64,000 bases of DNA from NCBI GenBank assembly GCA_964434855.1, contig CAYSWR010000002.1:1-64000 (forward strand), given 5' to 3'. The stretch's first letter is position 1; every line of letters begins with the position of its first letter. The position numbers and the translations under genes are program-made. A model generated the notes under the pieces. It was given only the letters and a program-made list of their open reading frames with translations. It did no database searches and was not told the DNA's origin. This stretch comes from UBA8516 sp964434855 (lineage in GTDB: Archaea > Thermoproteota > Nitrososphaeria > Nitrososphaerales > Nitrosopumilaceae). Shown here in pieces: positions 36,330 through 43,935 of the stretch.

Positions 36330-36836
36330 ATGAGCTTTGGCGTAATTATAGAAGAGTTACAAAAAGAATTAAAATCAAACATGGCGCAAATCAGATTTTT
36401 ATTGATGAAATCACCAGCAATTGCTTTTACAACAATGAATGAGATTGCTACAAAGGTAGGAAAAAAATACAAAATGTCATTACTTCTAAACTTCCCACAA
36501 AGTGGAAAGATAGAAGATTACGAATCCTATGGAACGCAGGACATCAGCATGATAATCGATATGACACGAAAAGTGTTTCCAATTAAAAGAGAAATGATAA
36601 AATCAAAGGCAAAAGAGATTTTTGGAGATATAAAAGTCGAAGATGCATACATGTATGAAGGAAAAGAAGGTGTGAAGGTTTTTTTGGAATCAGGTAGGAT
36701 TGACATACTTCCTCATTCTTTGCACGTATGGTGTAAATTTGATAGTAAAGTAACAGAGTTTTGTGACTGGCTTTTGATTAACTGTTATCAGCTAAATCCA
36801 GGTGTGAGTGGCGCAAGAAGTGAAGTTAACTCATAA
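36330..36836 (+). CDS. Hypothetical protein, 168 aa
   Basis: Not recognised. An alpha/beta cytoplasmic protein: a helical start (MSFGVIIEELQKELKSNMA), then MSLLLNFPQSGKIEDYESY, a Lys-rich helix (KREMIKSKAKEIFGD) and a C-terminal part containing VWCKFDSKVTEFCDWLLINC. Its last 49 bp overlap the end of the convergent exported-protein gene, which is long for convergent genes; a stop codon before the window's other coding strand would be needed to doubt either one, and both frames look genuine. Confidence 0.55.
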   Translation: MSFGVIIEELQKELKSNMAQIRFLLMKSPAIAFTTMNEIATKVGKKYKMSLLLNFPQSGKIEDYESYGTQDISMIIDMTRKVFPIKREMIKSKAKEIFGDIKVEDAYMYEGKEGVKVFLESGRIDILPHSLHVWCKFDSKVTEFCDWLLINCYQLNPGVSGARSEVNS

Positions 36837-37471
36837 GAATATTGCAAATTGCCATCTATATCATATACCTCGGCTTTTACTGGAAGAGGGAGATTGTCAA
36901 CAATCCAGAATTTATTTTCTTTATCTCCTATCTTGTAAGATACTGTAAAAGCATCTACAGAACCAAATGCAAATGAGGTCTTCCCATGATCTGTCACAGT
37001 AAGATCCTGTGTTGACGCTCCAATGAAAACAGTATCCCAAACTGCTTTTTTGACAAGATACTTTTCTTCAAGTGCAATGTCCCTAATAGCAAAGATGGTT
37101 TTATCAAGAACTTGAAAATACGGTGTAGCATCTTCTGATATTTCACCAAAGGTGTAAGCACTACTCAGAGATGTTCTATGATCAATTTTTTTTCCTGTAA
37201 CATTGTCATCAATTTGAACAAAGATCATTTGTTTTTTTGATATATCATTAAAAAATCCAATCTTTGCAGAAAACTTGGTTCCATCTGCAGATGTGACATC
37301 ATAAAGCATCGTAGGATTGTATTCTGCACCTTTACCTATGTGCCATTTACTTGCTTCCCTTGGAATCACGTTTTCATCTTGTCCAGGAAGTCCAACCAGT
37401 ATGGGATACATCAGACCTATAACTGCTGCAGAAATCAGAATGATTACTCCAATCTTTGCTTTGTTATTCAT
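36788..37471 (-). CDS. Exported membrane-anchored protein related to the cupredoxin N-domain
   Basis: A 227-residue protein with one N-terminal membrane segment (IGVIILISAAVIGLMYPILVG) and an extracellular beta-rich domain. Its C-terminal part, NKFWIVDNLPLPVKAEVYD then QYSYELTSL, matches the line NKIWIAPNMPFPVKA then QYKFELLEY in the neighbouring 513-residue copper protein, so both share a domain. The genes are 17 bp apart on one strand and form an operon. No copper ligands are seen here. An accessory or partner role in the envelope is inferred. Confidence 0.7.
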   Translation of the reverse strand: MNNKAKIGVIILISAAVIGLMYPILVGLPGQDENVIPREASKWHIGKGAEYNPTMLYDVTSADGTKFSAKIGFFNDISKKQMIFVQIDDNVTGKKIDHRTSLSSAYTFGEISEDATPYFQVLDKTIFAIRDIALEEKYLVKKAVWDTVFIGASTQDLTVTDHGKTSFAFGSVDAFTVSYKIGDKENKFWIVDNLPLPVKAEVYDIDGNLQYSYELTSLLAPLTPGFS

Positions 37472-37488
37472 TTATGCCTAACTATTTT

Positions 37489-39030
37489 TTATAATTTAGT
37501 ATAAGTTATGTTTTTAAATTTTGTAATTATAATAGTTGCTGCAACAACGAAAATCAATATTATCATAGCACTCAATGGAAATTCTGGGATTGCTGTAGGG
37601 TCGACCGTTATTGAGCCAGTCATCCAAGGATGAACTTGGCAGAAATATGGGTAAGTGTCCTTTTCATCAAGCACAGTTTCAAATTTCTTCCCTGGACCAA
37701 ACAGACTACTGTCAAACTTACCATCAGGGCCTTTGCTTGGTGTTCCGCTAGTTACAGTGTGTGAAGCAGTATCACTGTTAGTCCAAGTAATTGTAGAACC
37801 TGGAGTCACAGATGTATCTGCAGGATCATAGAAAATTTCATTATCTTCATTTGATGCACCTTCTGGCATATCAATTATAATTTTCATAGGTGGATTGGAT
37901 TGTGTTACAGGTGCAGTGCCTTCTGCAAGATCTATATCGATTGCCAGACTGCCACTTTTTGTAGTATCAGGGTCTGTGTCGTCTGGACCGGTACCATAAA
38001 CATGAATAATATAATGAGCAGTACCCATTGGTTCTTTTACATCCATTTTTCTGAATTCTTTACCAACTGGTGCGAAAAGATGAGTTTGACCCTGTTCCTG
38101 TGCAAATGACCTTAGTAACGTTCCTTTGTCATCTACCACAAATATATCATAATGAACATCTGATTCAAACTGGTTTGGATCAAATGATTTTTCAAATTCA
38201 AAGTTCCATGTGATTTCGCAACCACTTCGGGGGGTTTCAGGTGAGTAGCTGTATGCAACAATCATTCCATGAGAATCAAGACCTTCTTGTCCACGCTTAA
38301 TAGAATCATCTTTTGGACATTGTTCTTCGGGAGTAACAGGAGTAGCAACAACATCAAAAAAGTCAGGAGGGGTCACCGTGTTTCCATATTCTAACAATTC
38401 AAACTTGTACTGAACCGGAATAGTCCCAGCATTTACGTCTACAAAAGTGAGTGCTTTGACTGGAAATGGCATATTTGGTGCTATCCAAATTTTGTTATCT
38501 GAAGATTTGTGCCAGCCAACAACAATGGTATCAAATGTACCGGCTTTAACAGTCACTGTTTCTTTTTGACCTGTTGGTCCCACTTGCATTCCTCCAATGG
38601 ATCCAATCTTTCCCCAAGCTGGAGCTGCAAAATCTTTTGGATCAAGTCTTGTTGTAAAACCTGAAAGCCATACAATAGAGCTTTTGTAAGCTGATGCATA
38701 TGGACCTATATCATCACTGAAACCGATTGGTTCTGGAGCAACTCGTCCAACTTGCATTTCTCCTTTAACAATTTTATTATTTCCCTCTTTTACAAGAACT
38801 TGCATATCCCAATCACCATGTTCTGTTTTTCCCTTTATCCAGAAATCCATCTCAAGCTGTGTACATGATTTATAGTCAACTTGACAAAGATCATACCTAA
38901 AGTAATCACCTTCTTTTAGTCCCTGTCCTACATACCAAGTATCAGCCGCAAATGCGGTTTTGATTCCTATGGGGGCTATTAGCAAAAGTGCAAATAGTGT
39001 AAGAACGAGATATTTTTTCAAGCATTTCAT
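37489..39030 (-). CDS. Secreted blue-copper (cupredoxin) protein with C-terminal anchor
   Basis: A 513-residue exported protein. Signal peptide about 1-28 (KYLVLTLFALLLIAPIG). An N-terminal beta domain (about 30-250) is shared with the downstream gene. The C-terminal cupredoxin domain (about 375-475) carries type 1 copper ligands H424 (TASHTV), C464, H467 and M470 (YFCQVHPWM). After it, IPEFPLSAMIILIFVV and a basic tail form a membrane anchor like that of many thaumarchaeal surface proteins. Blue-copper proteins are thought to replace cytochromes as electron carriers in ammonia oxidisers. The redox partner is unknown. Confidence 0.88.
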   Translation of the reverse strand: MKCLKKYLVLTLFALLLIAPIGIKTAFAADTWYVGQGLKEGDYFRYDLCQVDYKSCTQLEMDFWIKGKTEHGDWDMQVLVKEGNNKIVKGEMQVGRVAPEPIGFSDDIGPYASAYKSSIVWLSGFTTRLDPKDFAAPAWGKIGSIGGMQVGPTGQKETVTVKAGTFDTIVVGWHKSSDNKIWIAPNMPFPVKALTFVDVNAGTIPVQYKFELLEYGNTVTPPDFFDVVATPVTPEEQCPKDDSIKRGQEGLDSHGMIVAYSYSPETPRSGCEITWNFEFEKSFDPNQFESDVHYDIFVVDDKGTLLRSFAQEQGQTHLFAPVGKEFRKMDVKEPMGTAHYIIHVYGTGPDDTDPDTTKSGSLAIDIDLAEGTAPVTQSNPPMKIIIDMPEGASNEDNEIFYDPADTSVTPGSTITWTNSDTASHTVTSGTPSKGPDGKFDSSLFGPGKKFETVLDEKDTYPYFCQVHPWMTGSITVDPTAIPEFPLSAMIILIFVVAATIIITKFKNITYTKL

Positions 39031-39096
39031 ACTGAAAAAATCTCATAGTTAAATCTTTCAAATAGGCAAATATACTGGCAGAATATTATTTCGAAC

Positions 39097-39264
39097 ATGT
39101 GTGAATGTGATAAAGTGCACATGTATGAGGTTGAATTCAAACTTAATGGCATGATTGTTGTTCCAACACACAAGAATTGCGGAGATCGCTTAAACGAGAA
39201 ACAGGTAGACAAATTCCAAAAGGAATTGGTAAAATCCTGGGGTCTTGAAGAAGAAAAAGAATAG
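39097..39264 (+). CDS. Small hypothetical protein, 55 aa
   Basis: A 55-codon gene from ATG 39097 to TAG 39264: MCECDKVHMYEVEFKLNGM, then IVVPTHKNCGDRLNEKQVD and an acidic end. Three Cys and two His are present (CEC near the start, THKNC mid-protein), so metal binding is possible. Not recognised. It diverges from the copper-protein gene (66-bp spacer) and converges on the metallothionein-like gene. Confidence 0.55.
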   Translation: MCECDKVHMYEVEFKLNGMIVVPTHKNCGDRLNEKQVDKFQKELVKSWGLEEEKE

Positions 39265-39307
39265 TAATCAGGTAATAAAAAAGAAAGGAAAAAGGAGCCG
39301 CGAGAAT

Positions 39308-39451
39308 CTACTTGTATTGCTTTACGTTTTCTTTGCAAACACTAGCTTTGCATTGACATGTTGTATCGCATATGCATGCTCCTTGTTCTTCACAGTCACA
39401 AATACTATCTGTTCCCGTTGGAGATCCACATCCGCATGATGCATCTGTCAT
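39308..39451 (-). CDS. Metallothionein-like Cys-rich protein, 47 aa
   Basis: A 47-codon gene (ATG 39451 to TAG 39308) with nine Cys: C6, C8, C18, C20, C26, C28, C32, C34 and C39. Four C-x-C pairs (CGC, CDC, CIC, CQC) and no aromatic residue except one C-terminal Tyr are the signs of a metallothionein-like thiolate cluster. I infer binding of copper, zinc or cadmium in the cytoplasm. The surroundings include a copper protein. An upstream minus-strand TATA-like CTTTAAAACC (about 39474-39483) supports expression. Confidence 0.65.
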   Translation of the reverse strand: MTDASCGCGSPTGTDSICDCEEQGACICDTTCQCKASVCKENVKQYK

Positions 39452-39507
39452 ATCAAAGAGGATCTCCCACCGGGTTTTAAAGGTTTATCAGAAAATTAAA
39501 AACGCTG

Positions 39508-40431
39508 TTATACATACTGATTTTTTATAGTTGATAGAATTTCATTTATGGTTTTTAAAAGGGTTGATGTTTGTTGTTCAACCATTAATAGATCACTTTC
39601 AATGTCTAATGCAACTCGAAGAATGTGAATAAAATCGAGTTTCCGATGTAATGAATCCTTAATTTTAATTAAATTATTTCTGTTTATGTAACCAAGATAG
39701 AAATAACAATCAGAAAGAAAGGAGTTTTGCACAAGATAATTGTATTTTCTTTCTATAATTTTTGAATGACCGTTTGCTTCCACCATGTCAGAAAATCCTA
39801 TTGTAGACTTGAGCATTCTATTTAGAAGCGATGTGGAGGCTCTTTCTATTCCTAGACATTGATGCACTGTCTCAAAATTTTTGTTTATCCTATTTTTTTT
39901 GAATCCGCGTATAGATTCTAACATATGTGTAGGACTGGGTCTTTTAAGATTTATTAGCGATATTGCATCTGCAAGAAAATATGCGCTACATTTTACCCAT
40001 ATGGATGCCAGAGGATCAGATGTTTTGACTCCCTCTTTTGCTTTTGTTGCGTATACTCCTGCATCAACTAAACAACTTTGAGTATATGAGTTTGAAATCT
40101 TGGTCTGTTTTTCTTTAATTTCTGTCAGAAACATACGTAGTTTCCATTGTTCATCGGATATGATTTGCATATTTTCAAATTGTTTTAGAATTGCAGGATG
40201 AGTTTCAGAAAGTGAACCATGATGAAGTTTGATAAATTCACCATCAATTTCGTGTATAGATTCACCTTTTTTATCATCAAATATTGAAATGTCATATTCG
40301 CAACATTCAAAATTCATTCCGTTACTTCTACATCCTCCTAGTCCAGCTGGAAAAGATGAAAGTGAAAGTTTCTGTATTAGATTTTTTAGTTCCACAAAAA
40401 AATTACTTTGGTTTTTGCTATAAAGTATCAA
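39508..40431 (-). CDS. Hypothetical protein, 307 aa
   Basis: Not recognised. The N-terminal 80 residues are beta-rich with a small Cys group (GGCRSNGMNFECCEYD), perhaps a nucleotidyltransferase-like or regulatory fold; the remaining 220 are almost all helical. No signal or membrane segment. FPAGLGGCRSNGMNFECCEYD recalls a small catalytic or metal-binding site, but this is guesswork. It stands alone between the metallothionein-like gene and tRNA-Glu. Confidence 0.6.
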   Translation of the reverse strand: MILYSKNQSNFFVELKNLIQKLSLSSFPAGLGGCRSNGMNFECCEYDISIFDDKKGESIHEIDGEFIKLHHGSLSETHPAILKQFENMQIISDEQWKLRMFLTEIKEKQTKISNSYTQSCLVDAGVYATKAKEGVKTSDPLASIWVKCSAYFLADAISLINLKRPSPTHMLESIRGFKKNRINKNFETVHQCLGIERASTSLLNRMLKSTIGFSDMVEANGHSKIIERKYNYLVQNSFLSDCYFYLGYINRNNLIKIKDSLHRKLDFIHILRVALDIESDLLMVEQQTSTLLKTINEILSTIKNQYV

Positions 40432-40473
40432 AGCTGTTAAATTTTACAAATCCATGTAATGCTAAAACATTGC

Positions 40474-40480
40474 TTTAAAT
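40474..40480 (+). promoter_or_regulatory. TATA box of tRNA-Glu
   Basis: TTTAAAT, about 30 bp upstream of the tRNA 5' end, fits an archaeal TATA box with transcription starting a few bases before the mature tRNA. Confidence 0.5.
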
Positions 40481-40506
40481 TGCTAATTCCTGATGGCTTT
40501 TAGCAA

Positions 40507-40582
40507 GCTCCTGTGGTGTAGTCCGGCTAAGCATACTGCCCTCTCAAGGCAGTGATCCCGGGTTCAAATCCCGGCGGGAGCA
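40507..40582 (+). tRNA. tRNA-Glu (CTC)
   Basis: A 76-nt cloverleaf: acceptor GCTCCTG pairs with CGGGAGC (one T-G wobble), anticodon stem CTGCC/GGCAG encloses the loop CTCTCAA with anticodon CTC, and the T arm reads CCGGG-TTCAAAT-CCCGG. Discriminator A at 40582; CCA is not encoded. No intron. A T-rich run follows. Confidence 0.95.
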
Positions 40583-40675
40583 TAGAATTTTGTTTTAAAT
40601 TTTTTAAATTGTTTTAGAAAGACTTGACTATCATTTTCGGTTACCTAGAAATACAAGTTAAGAATCATATAACAT

Positions 40676-40846
40676 ATGGTTGGACCAAAGAATGGCGGAT
40701 TCGGTTTTGATGGTGCGCCAAAATATTCTGAATTAGAAGATAAAAATGTCATATGTGTCCAGTGTCAAGCAGGTCAACATGGTAAATGCCTTGCTAAAAA
40801 CAATCCTGACATACTTTGTGATTGTGAGCTATGTCTAGTTTCCTAA
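40676..40846 (+). CDS. Small Cys-rich protein, 56 aa
   Basis: A 56-codon gene (ATG 40676 to TAA 40846): MVGPKNGGFGFDGAPKYSE, then CVQCQAGQHGKCLAKN and a C-terminal CDCELC. Six Cys and one His arranged as C-x2-C-x6-C ... C-x-C-x2-C suggest a small zinc or other metal site. Not a family I can name; similar short Cys proteins are common in this phylum. The gene ends 5 bp before the end of the convergent 212-aa gene. Confidence 0.6.
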   Translation: MVGPKNGGFGFDGAPKYSELEDKNVICVQCQAGQHGKCLAKNNPDILCDCELCLVS

Positions 40847-40851
40847 TTTGA

Positions 40852-41490
40852 TCATGCAAAGAAACTTGTAGGATAGAAGTTTTTTTGATATTCTAAAACA
40901 ACAGAGCCATCAGAATTCTCACTTATTGACATATTGCGAATAGAAAAATCATCTGTTGTAAGTTTTGTAACAAGTCCATGTGGCATCGCAAGAGTAGCTT
41001 TATAGACATAACCTTTTTCAGTTGGGCATGTAACTGTTATCGATTTCCCTTCTCCATATCCTAAACAATTCTCGTACATGTTAAGAATCAAGTTATTCGC
41101 TAGTTGTATATTTTGGACAGATGAATCAGATTTGATTGTTTGAATATTATTTGTCTGATTTTGATATAGATCAAAATAATCAGAAGTAGCAAACCCCAAA
41201 ACAAAAAACCCAACAATATTAAAAACTAATAATAGATTTCGTAATGAGAGGTTAATTTTGGTATTACCAGTATTTTTTGTTTTATAGTCAGATTTTTTAG
41301 TTGTTATAATATCAACTTGCATTCCATTTCTTGTTTTTAGTGACTCGACATATAGACAATTTTGATGGTATTCTGGTTTGGTCATATTGTCACATATTTT
41401 ACATATACGTTGAGTTGGTTTTCTGCATTCTGAACATATCGAATGTGAGATTAATTCTCCTCCACATGTCCTACATGATTTGTCTGGCAT
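40852..41490 (-). CDS. Zinc-ribbon membrane protein, 212 aa
   Basis: A 212-residue protein with an N-terminal double zinc ribbon (CRTCGG, CSEC, CKIC) in the first 50 residues, one membrane segment (about 85-105, LLLVFNIVGFFVLGFATSDYF) and an extracellular C-terminal domain of about 105 residues. Not recognised beyond that. The layout (cytoplasmic zinc ribbon, one helix, outer domain) suits a membrane sensor or scaffold. A TATA-like TTAATTATAAT near 41511-41521 makes ATG 41490 a leaderless start; palindromes lie 93-128 bp upstream. Confidence 0.65.
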   Translation of the reverse strand: MPDKSCRTCGGELISHSICSECRKPTQRICKICDNMTKPEYHQNCLYVESLKTRNGMQVDIITTKKSDYKTKNTGNTKINLSLRNLLLVFNIVGFFVLGFATSDYFDLYQNQTNNIQTIKSDSSVQNIQLANNLILNMYENCLGYGEGKSITVTCPTEKGYVYKATLAMPHGLVTKLTTDDFSIRNMSISENSDGSVVLEYQKNFYPTSFFA

Positions 41491-41582
41491 ATGAGAAAAA
41501 ATTGTCAGATTATAATTAAGCAGTGCGAAGAATTCGTTCTATGAAATCATACTAAAAGCTTAAATCTTATAATTCGGGGAAG

Positions 41583-41618
41583 TGTACTTTTTAGTACATG
41601 TTTTTTACTGTACAGTAA
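41583..41618. promoter_or_regulatory. Two adjacent palindromes upstream of the zinc-ribbon gene
   Basis: TGTACT-TTTT-AGTACA (41583-41598) and the perfect 14-bp palindrome TTACTGTACAGTAA (41605-41618) lie side by side, both centred on a TGTAC/GTACA core. Between the stop of the 60-aa gene and the start of the zinc-ribbon gene, they could be operator sites. The first, followed by six T, could also be a plus-strand terminator. Confidence 0.45.
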
Positions 41619-41679
41619 TTTCAGTTTGAATTACTAAGTACGAGATAGCTGTCAAGTTCTTTTCTGTTAAAACATCTAG

Positions 41680-41862
41680 TCAAGAGTCCTTTGCAATTCT
41701 TCTAACTACTATTTGATGACCTTCGTGTATATGGGAAGCATGATTTGATTTTATTATTTCGGCTATTTTCATGTCTGAAAAATATTTTTCATTGTATCTA
41801 CCCAATGTTTTCCTACAATTATGACAATAGATTTCTTTAAAATCCACGTTGATGAAAAGCAC
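41680..41862 (-). CDS. Small conserved-looking protein with CxxC, 60 aa
   Basis: A 60-residue protein: one C-x2-C pair (YCHNCRKTLGRY) and a His-rich line (HASHIHEGHQ) that together could hold a metal ion, then a basic end (VVRRIAKDS). I do not recognise a named family. It starts 22 bp downstream of the EndA stop on the same strand, so it may be in the same transcript. Confidence 0.55.
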   Translation of the reverse strand: MLFINVDFKEIYCHNCRKTLGRYNEKYFSDMKIAEIIKSNHASHIHEGHQIVVRRIAKDS

Positions 41863-41884
41863 CTTACAATATTTTAAGTTAAAG

Positions 41885-42496
41885 TCAGAATTCTATGGGG
41901 GATAACGCAGTCTGATCTTTGTTTTCTAGGAATTTAATTCTTGAAATTTTATAATAAATCACTTCACCGCGTCTTTCTATAACTGCAATAACTGGTTCTT
42001 TCCCCATTTTTGTTATTTGTTCTATCTGTTTTTGTAGTAATCCCATTTTTTCTCGTTTTCCCTCACTTAACCCAAACACCACATATTTTGCCGCCTTTTC
42101 ACCAAATTGTCCCCTTTCATATACCCTAAAATCAGAGCCAAATCCAAAACCATCTTTTGCTATGTATCCCTTTGTTCTGAGGTCACGATAGACTAAAAAT
42201 TTTGTTAATATACCATTATCAAATTTCATACATTCCTGCATCATTGAATCAAAGTTAATTTGTTGACTTCCTCTTGATAGTTTAAGTTTGTCAGCGTATA
42301 GAAGATAAAGAGATTCAAATGGTTTTAAAAAAAATTTTTTCTTTATAATTTCTCCAAAACCTTTTTGTTCCAAACCATTCTGCATGTTTTTGTCTGAGAT
42401 CAAAGTATGATCTTTTACTAATACTCCCTCTACTTTGGACTCGATATCTGACACGTCTTCCAACAAGTGGTTTAACAATATAATACTACGTACCAT
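41885..42496 (-). CDS. endA: tRNA-splicing endonuclease EndA-like subunit
   Basis: A 203-residue EndA homologue. The C-terminal catalytic domain is clear: YRDLRTKGYIAKDGFGFGSDFRVYERG and EPVIAVIERRGEVIYYKI. Of the catalytic triad, Tyr (Y126) and Lys (K166) are present, but the expected His (in EHxKYLV of other archaea) is replaced in GEKAAKYVV (Ala 135/136). This may be the structural partner of a second subunit, or a lineage-specific active site. It would remove introns from pre-tRNA. It diverges from rpl10e across 82 bp. Confidence 0.85.
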   Translation of the reverse strand: MVRSIILLNHLLEDVSDIESKVEGVLVKDHTLISDKNMQNGLEQKGFGEIIKKKFFLKPFESLYLLYADKLKLSRGSQQINFDSMMQECMKFDNGILTKFLVYRDLRTKGYIAKDGFGFGSDFRVYERGQFGEKAAKYVVFGLSEGKREKMGLLQKQIEQITKMGKEPVIAVIERRGEVIYYKISRIKFLENKDQTALSPIEF

Positions 42497-42578
42497 GTTC
42501 TAATCATACTCCGAAAGATGTTTGACAAAATCTCACGGTTAAAATATGGGCTTTAGATAAGCAATCAAAAGTGTTGTT

Positions 42579-43085
42579 ATGCACGGCGCAAATTATAGAA
42601 TTGGTAATGGTCAACCGTATACAAGAAAGAAGTACATTAAAGGCAAGCCTCAGATAAAAATAGCCAAGTTTTCTGGTGGACAGAGGGCAGATTATGATTA
42701 CTGTGTACAGCTCTGTTCAAGTGAAAAGGTCCAGATAAGACATATGGCGATAGAAGCAGCTAGACTATCAGCAAACAAAAAGATTGAACAGGTAACTGGC
42801 GAAACTGGCTACTTTTCCACTCTTAGAATTTATCCACATATTTTACTTAGAGAAAACAAGATGATTGCAACAGCTGGTGCAGATAGACTTCAGGAAGGTA
42901 TGAGAGGAGCTTTTGGAAAAGCAGTAAGTTTAGCTGCACGAGTAAACCGAGATCAATGCATTATGGAGGTTCATGTTAAAAAAGAGCACCTAGAAGTTGC
43001 GAAAAAAGCATTGCATGGTGCTGCAGTAAAACTGCCTATGACCCCCTCAATTAAGGTAATTCCTCTAAAGGCTACGGTTGCTTAA
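42579..43085 (+). CDS. rpl10e: 50S ribosomal protein L10e (uL16)
   Basis: A 168-residue archaeal/eukaryotic L10e, the uL16-family protein of the large subunit near the A site and P site. Family lines are YTRKKYIKGKPQIKIAKFSGG, SEKVQIRHMAIEAARLSANK, LRIYPHILLRENKM and GMRGAFGKAVSLAARV. Full length. A TATA-like AAAATATG lies about 35 bp before ATG 42579. The last 21 bp overlap the convergent 95-aa gene. Confidence 0.96.
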   Translation: MHGANYRIGNGQPYTRKKYIKGKPQIKIAKFSGGQRADYDYCVQLCSSEKVQIRHMAIEAARLSANKKIEQVTGETGYFSTLRIYPHILLRENKMIATAGADRLQEGMRGAFGKAVSLAARVNRDQCIMEVHVKKEHLEVAKKALHGAAVKLPMTPSIKVIPLKATVA

Positions 43086-43352
43086 TTTTAGTGCGTTAAG
43101 AATTTTTACTTGGTTTTTATTTAAGATATTAAGAAATTCTAGAAACTCTTCATTAGTAGGATTTCGTTTTAATATTCTTCTACATTGGTAATAAAATGAA
43201 TTGTAAAGTCTACCAACCACTATGCCATAACCAAAAGAATCAGAATGAGTTCGTAATTTTTCTAATGAGTTTATTATTTTATAAATCTCATCGGTGTTTT
43301 CTGCTACCTCATTAATTTTCTGATTAATTTTTTCTTCTAGTTTCTTGTCCAT
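43065..43352 (-). CDS. Hypothetical helical protein, 95 aa
   Basis: Not recognised. Almost fully helical: a polar N-terminal coiled-coil-like segment (MDKKLEEKINQKINEVAENT) and two further helices ending KNQVKILNALKLSNRSL. No Cys pairs or signal. It lies convergent to rpl10e (21-bp overlap) and divergent from tRNA-Gly. Confidence 0.5.
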   Translation of the reverse strand: MDKKLEEKINQKINEVAENTDEIYKIINSLEKLRTHSDSFGYGIVVGRLYNSFYYQCRRILKRNPTNEEFLEFLNILNKNQVKILNALKLSNRSL

Positions 43353-43434
43353 GTTTTATCTAGATAATACGTGATTAAAAATAGTATTACCAACCAGTAC
43401 GCTTTAATAGACTAGAATTTTCTAAATCGTTTAA

Positions 43435-43508
43435 GCGGTTGTAGTACAGCTTGGTTAATATGCGGGATTGCCAATTCCGCGACCCGGGTTCAAATCCCGG
43501 CAACCGCA
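43435..43508 (+). tRNA. tRNA-Gly (GCC)
   Basis: A 74-nt cloverleaf: acceptor GCGGTTG pairs with CAACCGC, anticodon stem CGGGA/TTCCG encloses the loop TTGCCAA with anticodon GCC, T arm CCGGG-TTCAAAT-CCCGG, discriminator A. CCA is not encoded and there is no intron. A TATA-like CTTTAATAG lies about 30 bp upstream. The convergent gene's stop is only 2 bp after the tRNA, and a T7 run at 43516-43522 could end its transcript. Confidence 0.96.
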
Positions 43509-43509
43509 T

Positions 43510-43935
43510 TCAATGTTTTTTTAGACCATTTCTAATAATTTCTAATGCGTTTATGGCTCTTTCTGGCTTTGGGAGTTGAATCATGAAAACATTAGATTTA
43601 CCGTATTCCGAATGTGGAGAAGAAAGTGCAAGCATAGAAGAGTCCGTGAGAGATTCAAAGAATTCAATCGAATCATTTGCATACAATAACAATTTTTCAT
43701 TAATTCCTCCATGTGAAAAATTTAGTAAAATTTCAACAAATACATGTCCTAGGCCGTCTTGAAGAATATTGAGATTAGTTTCAACTGATACCGGTTTACC
43801 AGCAATCGTTCTCATGATATCATCAAATCGCTTTTCCTCAAATATGATACAGGGAACTTTCGTGCCATTGTAATCAAACAAGGTTATGTCTTTGTACACT
43901 TTTGCAAGAAGTCTTTCCATTTCATCATTGGTCAT
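43510..43935 (-). CDS. Hypothetical protein, 141 aa
   Basis: A soluble alpha/beta protein I do not recognise: an N-terminal helix (MTNDEMERLLAKVYKDI), a beta-rich centre with PVSVETNLNILQDGLGHVFV, and a C-terminal helix. It overlaps the antiporter gene upstream by 4 bp, so it is translated with it; a regulatory or accessory role for the transporter is possible. Confidence 0.6.
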   Translation of the reverse strand: MTNDEMERLLAKVYKDITLFDYNGTKVPCIIFEEKRFDDIMRTIAGKPVSVETNLNILQDGLGHVFVEILLNFSHGGINEKLLLYANDSIEFFESLTDSSMLALSSPHSEYGKSNVFMIQLPKPERAINALEIIRNGLKKH

